Below are positions 41,858 through 50,239 of a stretch of 64,000 nucleotides of DNA, piece by piece. Source of the stretch: JBJXHC01 sp964538485 (GTDB taxonomy: Bacteria > Bacteroidota > Ignavibacteria > UBA10030 > UBA6906); NCBI GenBank assembly GCA_964538485.1, contig CAZIHJ010000005.1:7205-71204 (forward strand). Reading direction: 5' to 3'. The translations under genes and the position numbers were made by a program. Under the pieces are notes generated by a model. That model worked only from the letters and a program-made list of their open reading frames with translations. It searched no databases and was not told the DNA's origin. How positions within the stretch are numbered: position 1 is the stretch's first letter; each line of letters begins with the position of its first letter.

Positions 41858-42966
41858 GGTTGAACACGCGAATACCTGCACAGGCTTTCTTCCTTTTCCT
41901 CCTAGGGATGGTGGCACCGGCTGCACTTGCGCAGGTGGAGCAGGGGAGTAATGAAAGGCAAAGCATTCTTTCCATCACACCGATCTTTCAGTCCTGGTCG
42001 TTGGGAGATGATACCACCATGAGTGAGTTTACGACAATACTCTCTCTCAGTCAGCCCATTGGCAATTCGACAAACGTGACCCTTCGCGCATCTGCTGCTT
42101 CAACAGGTGGCGACCCTGCACGACTGAGTGGTCTGAACGATATGCAGGTTCGTGCGACACATACGCTTGAAGCTGCCCGCCTCGTTCTCTCACTCGGATT
42201 GAACATTCCCACCGGTAAATCAGAATTGACAGCAGAGGAATTTGCCACCAGTATGCTCTTGAGCAGTCCTGCTTTGTCATGGTCGACGCCGGGGTTTGGA
42301 CAGGGATTCAATGTGCAGCCGGGCGCGGTGTGGGCGATTCCATTCAGCGAAAATGTTGTCGGTGGTATCGGAGTTGCGTATTACTACAAAGGTGCGTTCA
42401 CGACCATCAAAGGATACGAGGAGTTCGACCCCGGCGATGAGATTGCAGTCACGGGTGGCATCGACTTTCAACTGGCTGAAGCGACGAATCTCTCAGCCGA
42501 TGTGTTGTTCACAATGTACGGCAGTGACAAGCTCGGTTCCGAGGAAGTGTTCAAGGCCGGCGAGAAAATTGTGGTGAGCGCACAGTTCAACAAAGCGCTG
42601 GGCCAGAATGAACTCACGATACTCGGTCGCTATCGCACGCGAGGGAAGGGTGAAACGGGATTCGCCGGATCGCTTGTCAGCGCAGACGAGGCATCGGAAC
42701 CGAACCAGGTGGATATTCTCGGACAGTACAGCATCTTCATTAACAAGCAGTTGAAGATCCGTTTTGGGATTGAAGGAAAAGTGCAGAGTGAAACTCCGAC
42801 CGACCTTTCCGCAGCAACGTTGTTCGGCGCCAGAATAGCGCCTGAAGTTTCTCTGTCCCGTACCATCACCGCCAACCCCTGGGTTCGCTATCAAACAGGA
42901 ACCGTCAAAGGAGATCGCTCGATCAGTGGGATTGAAGCGGGCGTGGGGTTGCGAGTAGTGCTGTGA
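41854..42966 (+). CDS. Outer-membrane beta-barrel protein
   Basis: This 370-residue protein starts at a GTG overlapping the giant propeller stop by 4 nt (GTGA). It has a signal peptide (FFLFLLGMVAPAALAQ). The mature part is a series of alternating amphipathic strands (TILSLSQPIGNSTNVTLRASA, ARLVLSLGLNIPTGKSEL, VVGGIGVAYYYKGAF, KQLKIRFGIEGKVQ, NPWVRYQTGTVKGD) as in phenol-degradation/MetA-like porins and related channel proteins. The last gene of the co-directional cluster, it converges with a transposase gene whose 3' end overlaps it by 44 bp. Possible role: surface anchor or channel partner of the T9SS protein. Confidence 0.78.
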   Translation: MRLNTRIPAQAFFLFLLGMVAPAALAQVEQGSNERQSILSITPIFQSWSLGDDTTMSEFTTILSLSQPIGNSTNVTLRASAASTGGDPARLSGLNDMQVRATHTLEAARLVLSLGLNIPTGKSELTAEEFATSMLLSSPALSWSTPGFGQGFNVQPGAVWAIPFSENVVGGIGVAYYYKGAFTTIKGYEEFDPGDEIAVTGGIDFQLAEATNLSADVLFTMYGSDKLGSEEVFKAGEKIVVSAQFNKALGQNELTILGRYRTRGKGETGFAGSLVSADEASEPNQVDILGQYSIFINKQLKIRFGIEGKVQSETPTDLSAATLFGARIAPEVSLSRTITANPWVRYQTGTVKGDRSISGIEAGVGLRVVL

Positions 42967-43669
42967 TCCCGCTTGATTCCGATTCGACTTTCTGTAACGA
43001 TCTGTAGTTCATTTCGTATTCAACGATCCATTCCCGCAGGGGTAAGGCCTTCTCACCCATTCCGAGCCGATCCCGTTTTTGCAATTCCGTTCGCAACGCG
43101 TCCATCGTGATTTCCTTCTCAGCAGGGTTTTCCCTGTCAAGTTCCCATAGAACCGGATTGAGTTCGATGTATTGTTCGATGAAGAACCGGTCGATGTCGT
43201 CGCGTATGATGTGGTCATGGAAATTGCGTTGAAAGAGCTTCTTGCCCGGCGTTCTGTTCAGCACGTTGATGCGCTTTGTTGCTTCATATTTGAAATACGC
43301 AACCATCCTACCCAACGCCGCCTTCCGTAGGGGCGACGTCCCGTCGCCCTTCTTTAATGTCTCCGTGGGCGAGGAAACCTCGCCCCTACCGATGATGGTA
43401 TGGTTTGGTTCTTTGATATCAATTATTCCATGCACATGGTTCGGCATAATCTGAAACACATCCACATTCGTGTTCTCGAAATGATCGGGAATCTGTTTCC
43501 AGGAATTCTCCACAACCTTGCCTTCATCGGATAATATCATCCGGCCACCTGCAACCTCACCCAGAACGCATCGTCGCTCGTACGTGCAGATCGTGACGAA
43601 ATATCCAGCCGGTTCAGAATAATCGAATCCCTTGAGCCTCAAAGAATTCCGCCGACGTTTGATGGTCAT
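42923..43669 (-). CDS. REP-associated Y1 (HUH) transposase, larger type
   Basis: 248 residues. Typical RAYT features: RRRNSLRLKGFDYSEPAGYFVTICTYERRC at the N-terminus, HUH motif in FQIMPNHVHGIIDI, and the catalytic-tyrosine region FIEQYIELNPVLWELDRENPAE. Between these, about 21 residues (from GRGEVSSPTE to SPLRK) are encoded by a 63-bp palindromic REP doublet (43327-43389) that keeps the frame. The C-terminal region overlaps the convergent barrel gene. It is not closely similar to the 20.1-kb transposase and belongs to another RAYT subgroup. Catalytic residues appear intact. Confidence 0.88.
   Translation of the reverse strand: MTIKRRRNSLRLKGFDYSEPAGYFVTICTYERRCVLGEVAGGRMILSDEGKVVENSWKQIPDHFENTNVDVFQIMPNHVHGIIDIKEPNHTIIGRGEVSSPTETLKKGDGTSPLRKAALGRMVAYFKYEATKRINVLNRTPGKKLFQRNFHDHIIRDDIDRFFIEQYIELNPVLWELDRENPAEKEITMDALRTELQKRDRLGMGEKALPLREWIVEYEMNYRSLQKVESESSGITALLATPRPLQSH
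43327..43389 (+). repeat. REP-family B doublet inside the transposase coding sequence
   Basis: Outer inverted repeats GTAGGGGCGA (43327-43336) and TCGCCCCTAC (43380-43389). Inner hairpins are GGGCGACG/CGTCGCCC (43331-43338 with 43342-43349) and GGGCGAGG/CCTCGCCC (43367-43374 with 43378-43385). At 63 bp it adds 21 codons without shifting the frame. Confidence 0.75.
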
Positions 43670-43909
43670 GTGCCTTCATCCTCATCAAACATCACGAGGG
43701 ATTTGCTGACACCTTCTTGGACTAAGCTCATATAGTTCAAACGAGAAAATAGGAAAGGGGGCCGATGAAAGACGTAAGAAGTTTAATGAAACGACACCCA
43801 AATGGCAATGCAATCTCATTGGGTGTGCCGCGCCTTTCACCAGACAGAACTGGGTCTGCAGGGCTTGGGAGATTGAGAAACGCCCTGCGACCTTCCGTTG
43901 CCATGTCCA

Positions 43910-43937
43910 TTGAATCTTCCCCCTTTTTCTCTATCTT
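43910..43937 (+). promoter_or_regulatory. candidate promoter for the pentose-phosphate operon
   Basis: TTGAAT (43910-43915), 16-nt spacer, TATCTT (43932-43937), about 57 nt upstream of the transketolase start. The preceding 324-bp intergenic stretch (43670-43993) holds no convincing gene; a 65-codon frame at 43765 has a good AAAGGGGG motif but no recognisable protein. Confidence 0.45.
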
Positions 43938-43993
43938 AGACCTGTCAAAACACTATTCTTGATCTCTGTAAGGCTCTCCTGTAAAGGACGTTC

Positions 43994-46072
43994 ATGGAAT
44001 CAACAACAACTGCATCAAAGGCACCGGGTACACCGACCAACGGGCGACTTCCGCGCCATCCTTCACTTACCGAACTTGACGAACTCTGTATCAACACCAT
44101 CCGCTGTCTCTCGATGGATGCTGTGCAGAAGGCGAAGTCGGGACATCCCGGAATGCCAATGGGCATGGCTGCTGCGGGCTATTGGCTCTGGACCCGGCAC
44201 ATGAAGTACAATCCACGCAACCCGAAGTGGACAAACCGCGACCGGTTTGTTCTCTCCAATGGCCACGGCTGCATGTTGCTCTATTCGCTGCTGCATCTCA
44301 CGGGCTACGATCTTTCGCTCGATGAAATAAGAAACTTCCGTCAATGGGGAAGCAAGACGCCGGGACATCCGGAGTATGGGCACACGCCGGGAGTTGAAGT
44401 GACCACCGGTCCGCTGGGACAGGGCATCTCCAATGCGGTTGGGATGGCGATTGCGGAGAAATACCTTGCATCGTATTTCAATCGGGATGGATTTCCAATT
44501 ACGGATTACAAAGTGTACGTCTTCACCGGAGACGGATGTTTGCAGGAGGGGGTTTCCTCGGAGGCGTCGTCGCTCGCAGGTCACCTCGGTCTGAATAATC
44601 TGATCGTGGTGTACGATGATAATCATATCACGATTGACGGGAAGACGGATCTTTCGTTCAGCGAGGATGTGCGCAAGAGATATGAATCGTATGGGTGGGC
44701 GATTCAGGTTGTTGAGGGTGATGGAAATGACATGGATGCATTTCACAGAGCTTTGGTTGCCGCCAGAAATGAAAAACAGCGACCAACATTGATCTGTCTC
44801 CGCACGCATATCGGTTACGGCAGTCCGAACAAGCAGGATTCTCACGATGCGCATGGATCGCCGCTCGGCGATGAAGAGATCGCTCTGACAAAGAAGCGTT
44901 ACGGCTGGGATCCGGCCAAGACATTTCACGTACCGGAAGAGGCGCTGAAGATTTTCCATCGCGAAGTTGACAAGGGAACGCAACGCGAGAAGGAGTGGAA
45001 TGAATTGTTCAGCCGGTACAAGTCCGCACACCCGGAACTTGCGCGGGAATTTGAACAAGCTGCATCGCGGAAGCTCCCTGAAAACTTTGAATCCATTTGG
45101 AATGAGTTCGTGCCGAAGTTTGAAGCGGGAACATCGCTGGCAACCCGCGAAGCACAGGGAAAAGTACTCGATGCACTTATGCCGAAGTTGCCTCTGGTAC
45201 TCGGCGGCTCTGCTGACTTGACGCCATCGAACAATACGCGATTCAAGGGGGTTACGGACTTTGGCAAGACGAACTATGCTGGTCGATATCTTCGTTACGG
45301 CGTACGTGAACACGGCATGGGCGCCATCATGAATGGGATTGCAGTAAGTGATATGCTCATCCCTTACGGGGCGACGTTCTTTTGCTTTACCGACTACATG
45401 AGGCCGACGATACGCCTTGCGGCACTCTCGAAGTATCCGACGATCTTTGTGTACACCCACGACAGCATTGGCCTTGGTGAGGATGGGCCGACGCATCAGG
45501 CGGTTGAACATCTCGCATCGCTGCGTGCGATACCCGGTCTTGTTGTTCTGCGCCCCGCGGATGCAAATGAGACCGCGTATGCATGGAAGTTCGCACTCGA
45601 ACACCGATCCGGCCCGACATTGCTCGCACTGACACGACAAAAGCTTCCAGTGCTGGATCAAACAAAGTACGCGTCTGCATCGAATATCGCGAAAGGAGCG
45701 TACGTGCTCGCAACTTCTGACAAGCCGCGTGTGTTGTTGATGGGGACAGGCTCTGAAGTCTCGCTTGCGTTGAGCGCGTACGATCAACTTACGGCTGCGG
45801 GCATTGCTGCACGTGTGGTCAGTATGCCGTCATGGGAATTGTTCGAGAAGCAATCAAAAGAATACCGGGAGAGTGTGTTGCCTCCGACACTGAAAGCCCG
45901 TGTTGCGGTTGAGGCGGGAGTGAAGATGGGATGGGAACGCTACATTGGCGATAACGGAGAGTTCATCGGGATGTCCAGTTTCGGCGCGTCAGCGCCGTAT
46001 GAGGCAGTCTACAAGGGGTTCGGCATCACTGTGGAAAACGTTGTAGCAGCAGCGAGGAGGGTAATCGGATGA
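43994..46072 (+). CDS. tkt: Transketolase
   Basis: This 692-residue thiamine-diphosphate enzyme transfers two-carbon ketol units between sugar phosphates in the pentose-phosphate or Calvin pathways. Signatures: SMDAVQKAKSGHPGMPMGMA (phosphate-binding His), SNGHGCMLLYSLLHLTGY, TGPLGQGISNAVGMA, FTGDGCLQEGVSSEA with the Mg/ThDP site, THIGYGSPNKQDSHDAHG, and in the pyrimidine domain RYGVREHGMGAIMNG, DYMRPTIRLAAL and THDSIGLGEDGPTHQ. Length and order are normal for bacterial TktA. The stop overlaps the rpiB start by 4 nt (ATGA). Confidence 0.96.
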   Translation: MESTTTASKAPGTPTNGRLPRHPSLTELDELCINTIRCLSMDAVQKAKSGHPGMPMGMAAAGYWLWTRHMKYNPRNPKWTNRDRFVLSNGHGCMLLYSLLHLTGYDLSLDEIRNFRQWGSKTPGHPEYGHTPGVEVTTGPLGQGISNAVGMAIAEKYLASYFNRDGFPITDYKVYVFTGDGCLQEGVSSEASSLAGHLGLNNLIVVYDDNHITIDGKTDLSFSEDVRKRYESYGWAIQVVEGDGNDMDAFHRALVAARNEKQRPTLICLRTHIGYGSPNKQDSHDAHGSPLGDEEIALTKKRYGWDPAKTFHVPEEALKIFHREVDKGTQREKEWNELFSRYKSAHPELAREFEQAASRKLPENFESIWNEFVPKFEAGTSLATREAQGKVLDALMPKLPLVLGGSADLTPSNNTRFKGVTDFGKTNYAGRYLRYGVREHGMGAIMNGIAVSDMLIPYGATFFCFTDYMRPTIRLAALSKYPTIFVYTHDSIGLGEDGPTHQAVEHLASLRAIPGLVVLRPADANETAYAWKFALEHRSGPTLLALTRQKLPVLDQTKYASASNIAKGAYVLATSDKPRVLLMGTGSEVSLALSAYDQLTAAGIAARVVSMPSWELFEKQSKEYRESVLPPTLKARVAVEAGVKMGWERYIGDNGEFIGMSSFGASAPYEAVYKGFGITVENVVAAARRVIG

Positions 46073-46518
46073 AAGTTGCCATCGCCGGAGACCATGCGGG
46101 ATTTGCCCTGAAGCAGGCGTTGATACAGGAGTTGGGCAAAGCGGGATATGAGATGCGTGATTTGGGAGCGCATGATGAAACGCCATCCGACTACCCGGAC
46201 TTTGCGAGGAAGATTGGCGAGGCAGTGCGGAACAAAGAAGCGGAGCGGGGAATCCTGGTTTGCGGGAGTGGTGTTGGTGCGTGTATCGCTGCCAACAAGA
46301 TCAAAGGGATACGCGCAGGACTTGCACACGATACGTACTCTGGCCACCAAGGTGTTGAACACGACGACATGAACGTGTTATGTCTCGGCTCCAGAGTGAT
46401 CGGTCCGTCGCCGGCGTTGGAGATTGCGCAAGCATTCTTGAATGCGAAGTTCACGAATGAAGAACGCCATGCAAGACGATTGAAGAAGGTTATTGATATT
46501 GAATCGAAACAACAATGA
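46069..46518 (+). CDS. rpiB: Ribose-5-phosphate isomerase B
   Basis: This 149-residue RpiB/LacAB family protein interconverts ribose 5-phosphate and ribulose 5-phosphate. Motifs: VAIAGDHAGFALK at the N-terminus, DLGAHDETPSDYPDFA, the catalytic-cysteine loop GILVCGSGVGACIAANKIKGIRAG, HDDMNVLCLGSRVIG and the C-terminal FLNAKFTNEERHARRLKKV. It is translationally coupled to transketolase. A REP-family B repeat follows before transaldolase. Confidence 0.95.
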   Translation: MKVAIAGDHAGFALKQALIQELGKAGYEMRDLGAHDETPSDYPDFARKIGEAVRNKEAERGILVCGSGVGACIAANKIKGIRAGLAHDTYSGHQGVEHDDMNVLCLGSRVIGPSPALEIAQAFLNAKFTNEERHARRLKKVIDIESKQQ

Positions 46519-46522
46519 TTGC

Positions 46523-46570
46523 GTAGGGGCGATTTCCGCGAGAGCGGATCTTCGACATGAATCGCCCTAC
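46523..46570 (+). repeat. REP-family B unit between rpiB and transaldolase
   Basis: GTAGGGGCGATT (46523-46534) pairs with AATCGCCCTAC (46560-46570), one mismatch in the G run, with an inner hairpin TCCGC-GAGA-GCGGA (46535-46548). Same family as 43327-43389. It lies just before the transaldolase ribosome-binding site and could also affect expression. Confidence 0.65.
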
Positions 46571-46595
46571 GAGTAACCCGAAGGAGAATTCTGTT

Positions 46596-47714
46596 ATGAA
46601 CAACTTGCAACAACTCGCGCAACTTGGCCAGAGCGTCTGGTACGATAACATCAGTCGTGGATTGATCACGAAGGGTGAACTGAAGAAAATGGTGGACGAA
46701 GGACTGCTTGGCGTAACGTCCAATCCGACAATATTCGATAAGGCAATCTCCGGCAGTACGGACTACGACGTACAAATCCGTGAATTGGTGGAGAAGAATC
46801 CGACCATTGATGCCGGGGAGATTATCCAGGCGTTGATGGTGAAGGATATTCAGATGGCGTGCGATGTGTTACGGCCGGTGTATGATCGGACAAAAGGGGG
46901 CGACGGCTTCATTAGTATCGAAGTCACGCCGAACAAAGCCCGCGATACCAAGGCAACCAGTCAGGAAGTCCGTGAGCTTTGGGCCAAGGTCAACAGGCCG
47001 AATCTCATGGTGAAGATTCCCTCCACCAAAGAAGGTCTCCCTGCGATTGAACAGGCGATCTACGAAGGTTCTAATATCAACGTCACTCTTATCTTTTCGG
47101 TAGAGCGATACGTTGAAGTTGCAGATGCGTACATCAGGGGGCTCGAACGTCGCGTGAAGGAAGGAAAGCCCGTCGATGGGATTGCGTCGGTTGCCAGTGT
47201 GTTCGTAAGTCGTATCGACACGCTTGTGGATGAACTGTTGGCGAAGAAGAACGCTGACAAATCGTTGATGGGAAAAGTTGCTGTTGCAAACACCAAGATG
47301 GTATATCAGGCATTCAAACAGATATTCGGTGCCGCTCGATTCAAGGCCTTGGAGGCAAAGGGAGCTCGCGTCCAACGTCCGCTCTGGGGAAGTACGGGCA
47401 AGAAGAATCCTGCATACCCTGATCTCCTTTACGTCGACACGCTTATCGGCCCACACACGGTGAATACCGTTCCTCCTTCAACATACACGGCAATCCTCGA
47501 CCACGGTAAACCTGCATTCACGGTCGGGAATGATCTTGAAGGAGCCAGGAATGCTCTCTCTGCTGTTGCCGCCGCTGGTATTGATATGAAAGCAGCGTTG
47601 CAAAAGCTTGAGGACGATGGCGTTGCCGCGTTCGAGAAGTCGTTTGATGGACTGTATGCTAACTTGACCAAGAAAAAGAGCGAGTTTGCAGGGGCAAAGG
47701 TACCGGCCGCGTGA
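46596..47714 (+). CDS. tal: Transaldolase
   Basis: This 372-residue Schiff-base aldolase transfers dihydroxyacetone units from sedoheptulose 7-phosphate. Family blocks: LGQSVWYDNISRGLI, LLGVTSNPTIFDKAISGS, DGFISIEVTPNKARDT, catalytic Lys in NLMVKIPSTKEGLPAIE, NINVTLIFSVERYVEVADAYIRG, ASVASVFVSRIDTLVD, RPLWGSTGKKNPAYPD. The 370-residue length fits the TalA/cyanobacterial-actinobacterial type (transaldolase class that stands beside zwf). ATG 46596 is chosen: AAGGAGAA lies upstream, whereas the longer frame starts in the REP repeat. Confidence 0.95.
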   Translation: MNNLQQLAQLGQSVWYDNISRGLITKGELKKMVDEGLLGVTSNPTIFDKAISGSTDYDVQIRELVEKNPTIDAGEIIQALMVKDIQMACDVLRPVYDRTKGGDGFISIEVTPNKARDTKATSQEVRELWAKVNRPNLMVKIPSTKEGLPAIEQAIYEGSNINVTLIFSVERYVEVADAYIRGLERRVKEGKPVDGIASVASVFVSRIDTLVDELLAKKNADKSLMGKVAVANTKMVYQAFKQIFGAARFKALEAKGARVQRPLWGSTGKKNPAYPDLLYVDTLIGPHTVNTVPPSTYTAILDHGKPAFTVGNDLEGARNALSAVAAAGIDMKAALQKLEDDGVAAFEKSFDGLYANLTKKKSEFAGAKVPAA

Positions 47715-47771
47715 TGAAGATCTCAGGACAGACACCGGAATTGTGGATTCAGGATTCTTGATTATTTCCCG

Positions 47772-49316
47772 ATGCAATCCAATCCTTCTATAAACCCTCT
47801 TGCCGAATCCACCCGCTCCGAGCGCATGCCCGATCCGTGCATGATGGTCATCTTCGGTGCGTCCGGCGATCTCACCAAACGCAAGCTCATTCCCGCAATC
47901 TTCGATCTAGCCCGGCAGGGAATGTTGCCATCGGGTTTTACGATCGTCGGTGTTACGCGCACAGAAATGACGAATGAAAGTTTCCGCACGTACCTCCTGG
48001 CAGCGATGAAGGAGTTTGGTCAGTTGCAGGAATCGGAGTCGGCACTGTGGCAGAGTTTCGCACAAGGATTGTACTATGTTACGATGGATCCGGGGCAGGA
48101 GTCCGGTTATGCAGGACTGAAATCCGCGCTTCTCTCCATTGCTGCTGAACGTCGCACCAACGGCAACACTCTTTTCTATCTTTCCACCCCTCCGAACTTG
48201 TACACACCAATCATCTGTCATCTTGGTGCGTCGGGCATGAGTAAGCCGCCAAACAATCAGGGATGGGTTCGCATCATTATCGAGAAGCCGTTTGGGGTTG
48301 ATCTTGCCTCGGCGCGGAAACTCAACAGCGATGTGCTGGAGGTGTTCACGGAGGACCAGGTCTATCGCATTGATCATTACCTCGGCAAGGAGACGGTGCA
48401 GAACCTGCTGGCGTTCCGTTTTGCGAACGGCATCTTTGAGCCGATCTGGAATAGAAACTACGTTGACCATGTACAGATTACCGCGGCGGAAACCGTGGGC
48501 GTCGAGAACCGAGGCGGATACTACGAACACGCCGGCGCAATGCGGGACATGATCCAGAATCACATGCTGCAATTGCTTGCGCATACGGCGATGGAACCCC
48601 CTGTGTTATTCGATGCACAACAGGTACGCGATGAGAAGCAGAAAGTGCTCCAGGCAATTCGTCCCATTGATCCTGCTGACGTGCATAAGTACACCGTGCG
48701 AGGACAGTATGCCGCTGGGACTGTTGGCGGCAAGCTGGTGATTGGATACAAGCAGGAGAAGGGGGTTTCCGCGCAAAGTCAGACGGAGACTTATGTAGCG
48801 CTGAAGTTCACCATCGACAATTGGCGATGGGCGGATGTGCCGTTCTATGTCCGTTCAGGCAAGCGTCTCCCGAAGCGCGTCACGGAAATCGCTGTGCAAT
48901 TCAAGAAAACGCCCCACCATCTTTTCACCGGCCTCTCAGCAGATCACCTCGATCAAAATAATATCGTCATCCGCATTCAACCTGACGAAGGCATTTCGCT
49001 GAAGTTTAATTCAAAGATCCCCGGATCTGCGATGCGCATCCGTCCCGTTACAATGGACTTCCGGTACGGTTCGTCATTCGGTGGCCGTCTCGCCGATGCG
49101 TATACGCGTTTGATTCTCGATTGTATGCTGGGAGACGCGACATTGTATGCCCGTGGCGACAGTGTCGATGTTGCGTGGCAGCTCATCACACCGATTCATG
49201 AAGGGTGGTTATCCAGCAAGCGATCGAAAGTCTATGAGTATCCATCCGGAACATGGGGACCGAAAGAAGCTGATGAGATGCTGGCGGAGGATGGGAAGCG
49301 GTGGAGACTGCCATAA
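47772..49316 (+). CDS. zwf: Glucose-6-phosphate 1-dehydrogenase
   Basis: This 514-residue enzyme oxidises glucose 6-phosphate with NAD(P)+ as the entry step of the oxidative pentose-phosphate pathway. Motifs: VIFGASGDLTKRKLIPAIFDLA (dinucleotide fold), RIIIEKPFGVDLASA, the catalytic RIDHYLGKETVQNLLAFRFAN, EPIWNRNYVDHVQITAAE, and FYVRSGKRLPKRVTEIAVQFK. Length is normal. It follows transaldolase by 57 bp. Neither 6-phosphogluconolactonase nor 6-phosphogluconate dehydrogenase is seen in the window. Confidence 0.96.
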   Translation: MQSNPSINPLAESTRSERMPDPCMMVIFGASGDLTKRKLIPAIFDLARQGMLPSGFTIVGVTRTEMTNESFRTYLLAAMKEFGQLQESESALWQSFAQGLYYVTMDPGQESGYAGLKSALLSIAAERRTNGNTLFYLSTPPNLYTPIICHLGASGMSKPPNNQGWVRIIIEKPFGVDLASARKLNSDVLEVFTEDQVYRIDHYLGKETVQNLLAFRFANGIFEPIWNRNYVDHVQITAAETVGVENRGGYYEHAGAMRDMIQNHMLQLLAHTAMEPPVLFDAQQVRDEKQKVLQAIRPIDPADVHKYTVRGQYAAGTVGGKLVIGYKQEKGVSAQSQTETYVALKFTIDNWRWADVPFYVRSGKRLPKRVTEIAVQFKKTPHHLFTGLSADHLDQNNIVIRIQPDEGISLKFNSKIPGSAMRIRPVTMDFRYGSSFGGRLADAYTRLILDCMLGDATLYARGDSVDVAWQLITPIHEGWLSSKRSKVYEYPSGTWGPKEADEMLAEDGKRWRLP

Positions 49317-49371
49317 CAATGAACAATGAGCAACAAGCAACAATCAATGGGTGTTTCGTCCTGAAAAAGGA

Positions 49372-49461
49372 ATGAAAACAATCACGGCACTCATCGCAAC
49401 GCTGCTCATCATCGGGTCATTCCTCTGGCAGATGTCGTTGGGACTCTGTCCTGTTCCGTAA
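49372..49461 (+). CDS. Possible tiny hydrophobic peptide (29 aa)
   Basis: ATG 49372 to TAA 49461 encodes a peptide that opens MKTITALIATLLIIGSFLWQ and ends LCPVP: a basic residue, one membrane-spanning stretch and a single Cys. AAAAAGGA lies directly upstream, rather close to the ATG. It sits alone between zwf and the DUF547 gene. Very short, so it could be chance. Confidence 0.25.
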   Translation: MKTITALIATLLIIGSFLWQMSLGLCPVP

Positions 49462-49502
49462 GCTGGGAGATGTAGTGAATACTAAGCCTGAGAGAAGAGT
49501 CT

Positions 49503-50216
49503 ATGAATGTTAGAATCATGTTTGGGACAGTTGCATCATGCATCATCTCAATTGCAACACTTGCACAAACCAGTTCGATGCATTCCCATTTTGATGCTGC
49601 GCTCAAAGACCATGTGGTGAATGGAATGGTCGAGTATGAAGCGATGAAAACCGACAAACGGTTCATTGTCTATATCAACGTACTGACGTCAACAGATCCA
49701 TCGGAGATAACCGATGAAAACGAACGGCTAGCGTTCTGGATCAATGCGTACAACGCTTTTGCCATCAAGTTAGTGTGCGATAACCTTCCGTTGAAAAGTA
49801 TCAACGAGCTTGGTCAAGGAAGCGTTAGTGCGCGGGATATTGCCTGGATTGAGATCGGTGGAAAGCAATACAGTCTGAACCAGATCGAGCACGAGATTAT
49901 CCGGAAAGAGTTTGACGAGCCACGGGTTCACTTTGCGCTGGTCTGCGCTGCAAAGGGTTATCCTCCGCTCCGGTCGGAAGCATACGTTGCATCGCGGCTT
50001 GATGAACAACTTGATAACAATGCGCGGGCTTTCCTTCTGGACACAACAAAGAATAGGTATGACCGCGAGACAAAGACTCTTTATCTCTCGGAATTGTTGA
50101 ACCAGAAAGGGCACAGCACGGCATCGGCGTTTGTTATGGAGATACTCGGAATGAAGGGGGTCAGACCTGCGGCCATAAAGTTCATTCCGTTCGATTGGAG
50201 TTTGAACACACAGTAG
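49503..50216 (+). CDS. DUF547-domain exported protein
   Basis: This 237-residue protein has a signal peptide (MNVRIMFGTVASCIISIATLA/Q) followed by a DUF547 domain. Recognisable blocks are RLAFWINAYNAFAIKLVCDN, SLNQIEHEIIRKEFDEPRVHFALVCAAKGYPPLRSEAY and KNRYDRETKTLYLSELL. The family has no established enzymatic activity; the invariant Cys and His in HFALVCAAKG suggest a thiol-dependent site. GAGAGAAGAG precedes the ATG. No functional link to the surrounding sugar genes is visible. Confidence 0.85.
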   Translation: MNVRIMFGTVASCIISIATLAQTSSMHSHFDAALKDHVVNGMVEYEAMKTDKRFIVYINVLTSTDPSEITDENERLAFWINAYNAFAIKLVCDNLPLKSINELGQGSVSARDIAWIEIGGKQYSLNQIEHEIIRKEFDEPRVHFALVCAAKGYPPLRSEAYVASRLDEQLDNNARAFLLDTTKNRYDRETKTLYLSELLNQKGHSTASAFVMEILGMKGVRPAAIKFIPFDWSLNTQ

Positions 50217-50239
50217 TTGTCTCACTAAACTATTTCCTA

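Noticed and set aside
43765..43962. 65-codon frame with a good AAAGGGGG motif
   Set aside because: The product has no domain or hydrophobic pattern, and the frame overlaps the transketolase promoter candidate; kept only as a remark.
44063..45787. Long (574-codon) minus-strand open frame
   Set aside because: Antisense to transketolase, which has unmistakable conserved motifs; the antisense product is basic, Arg/His-rich and without any recognisable domain.
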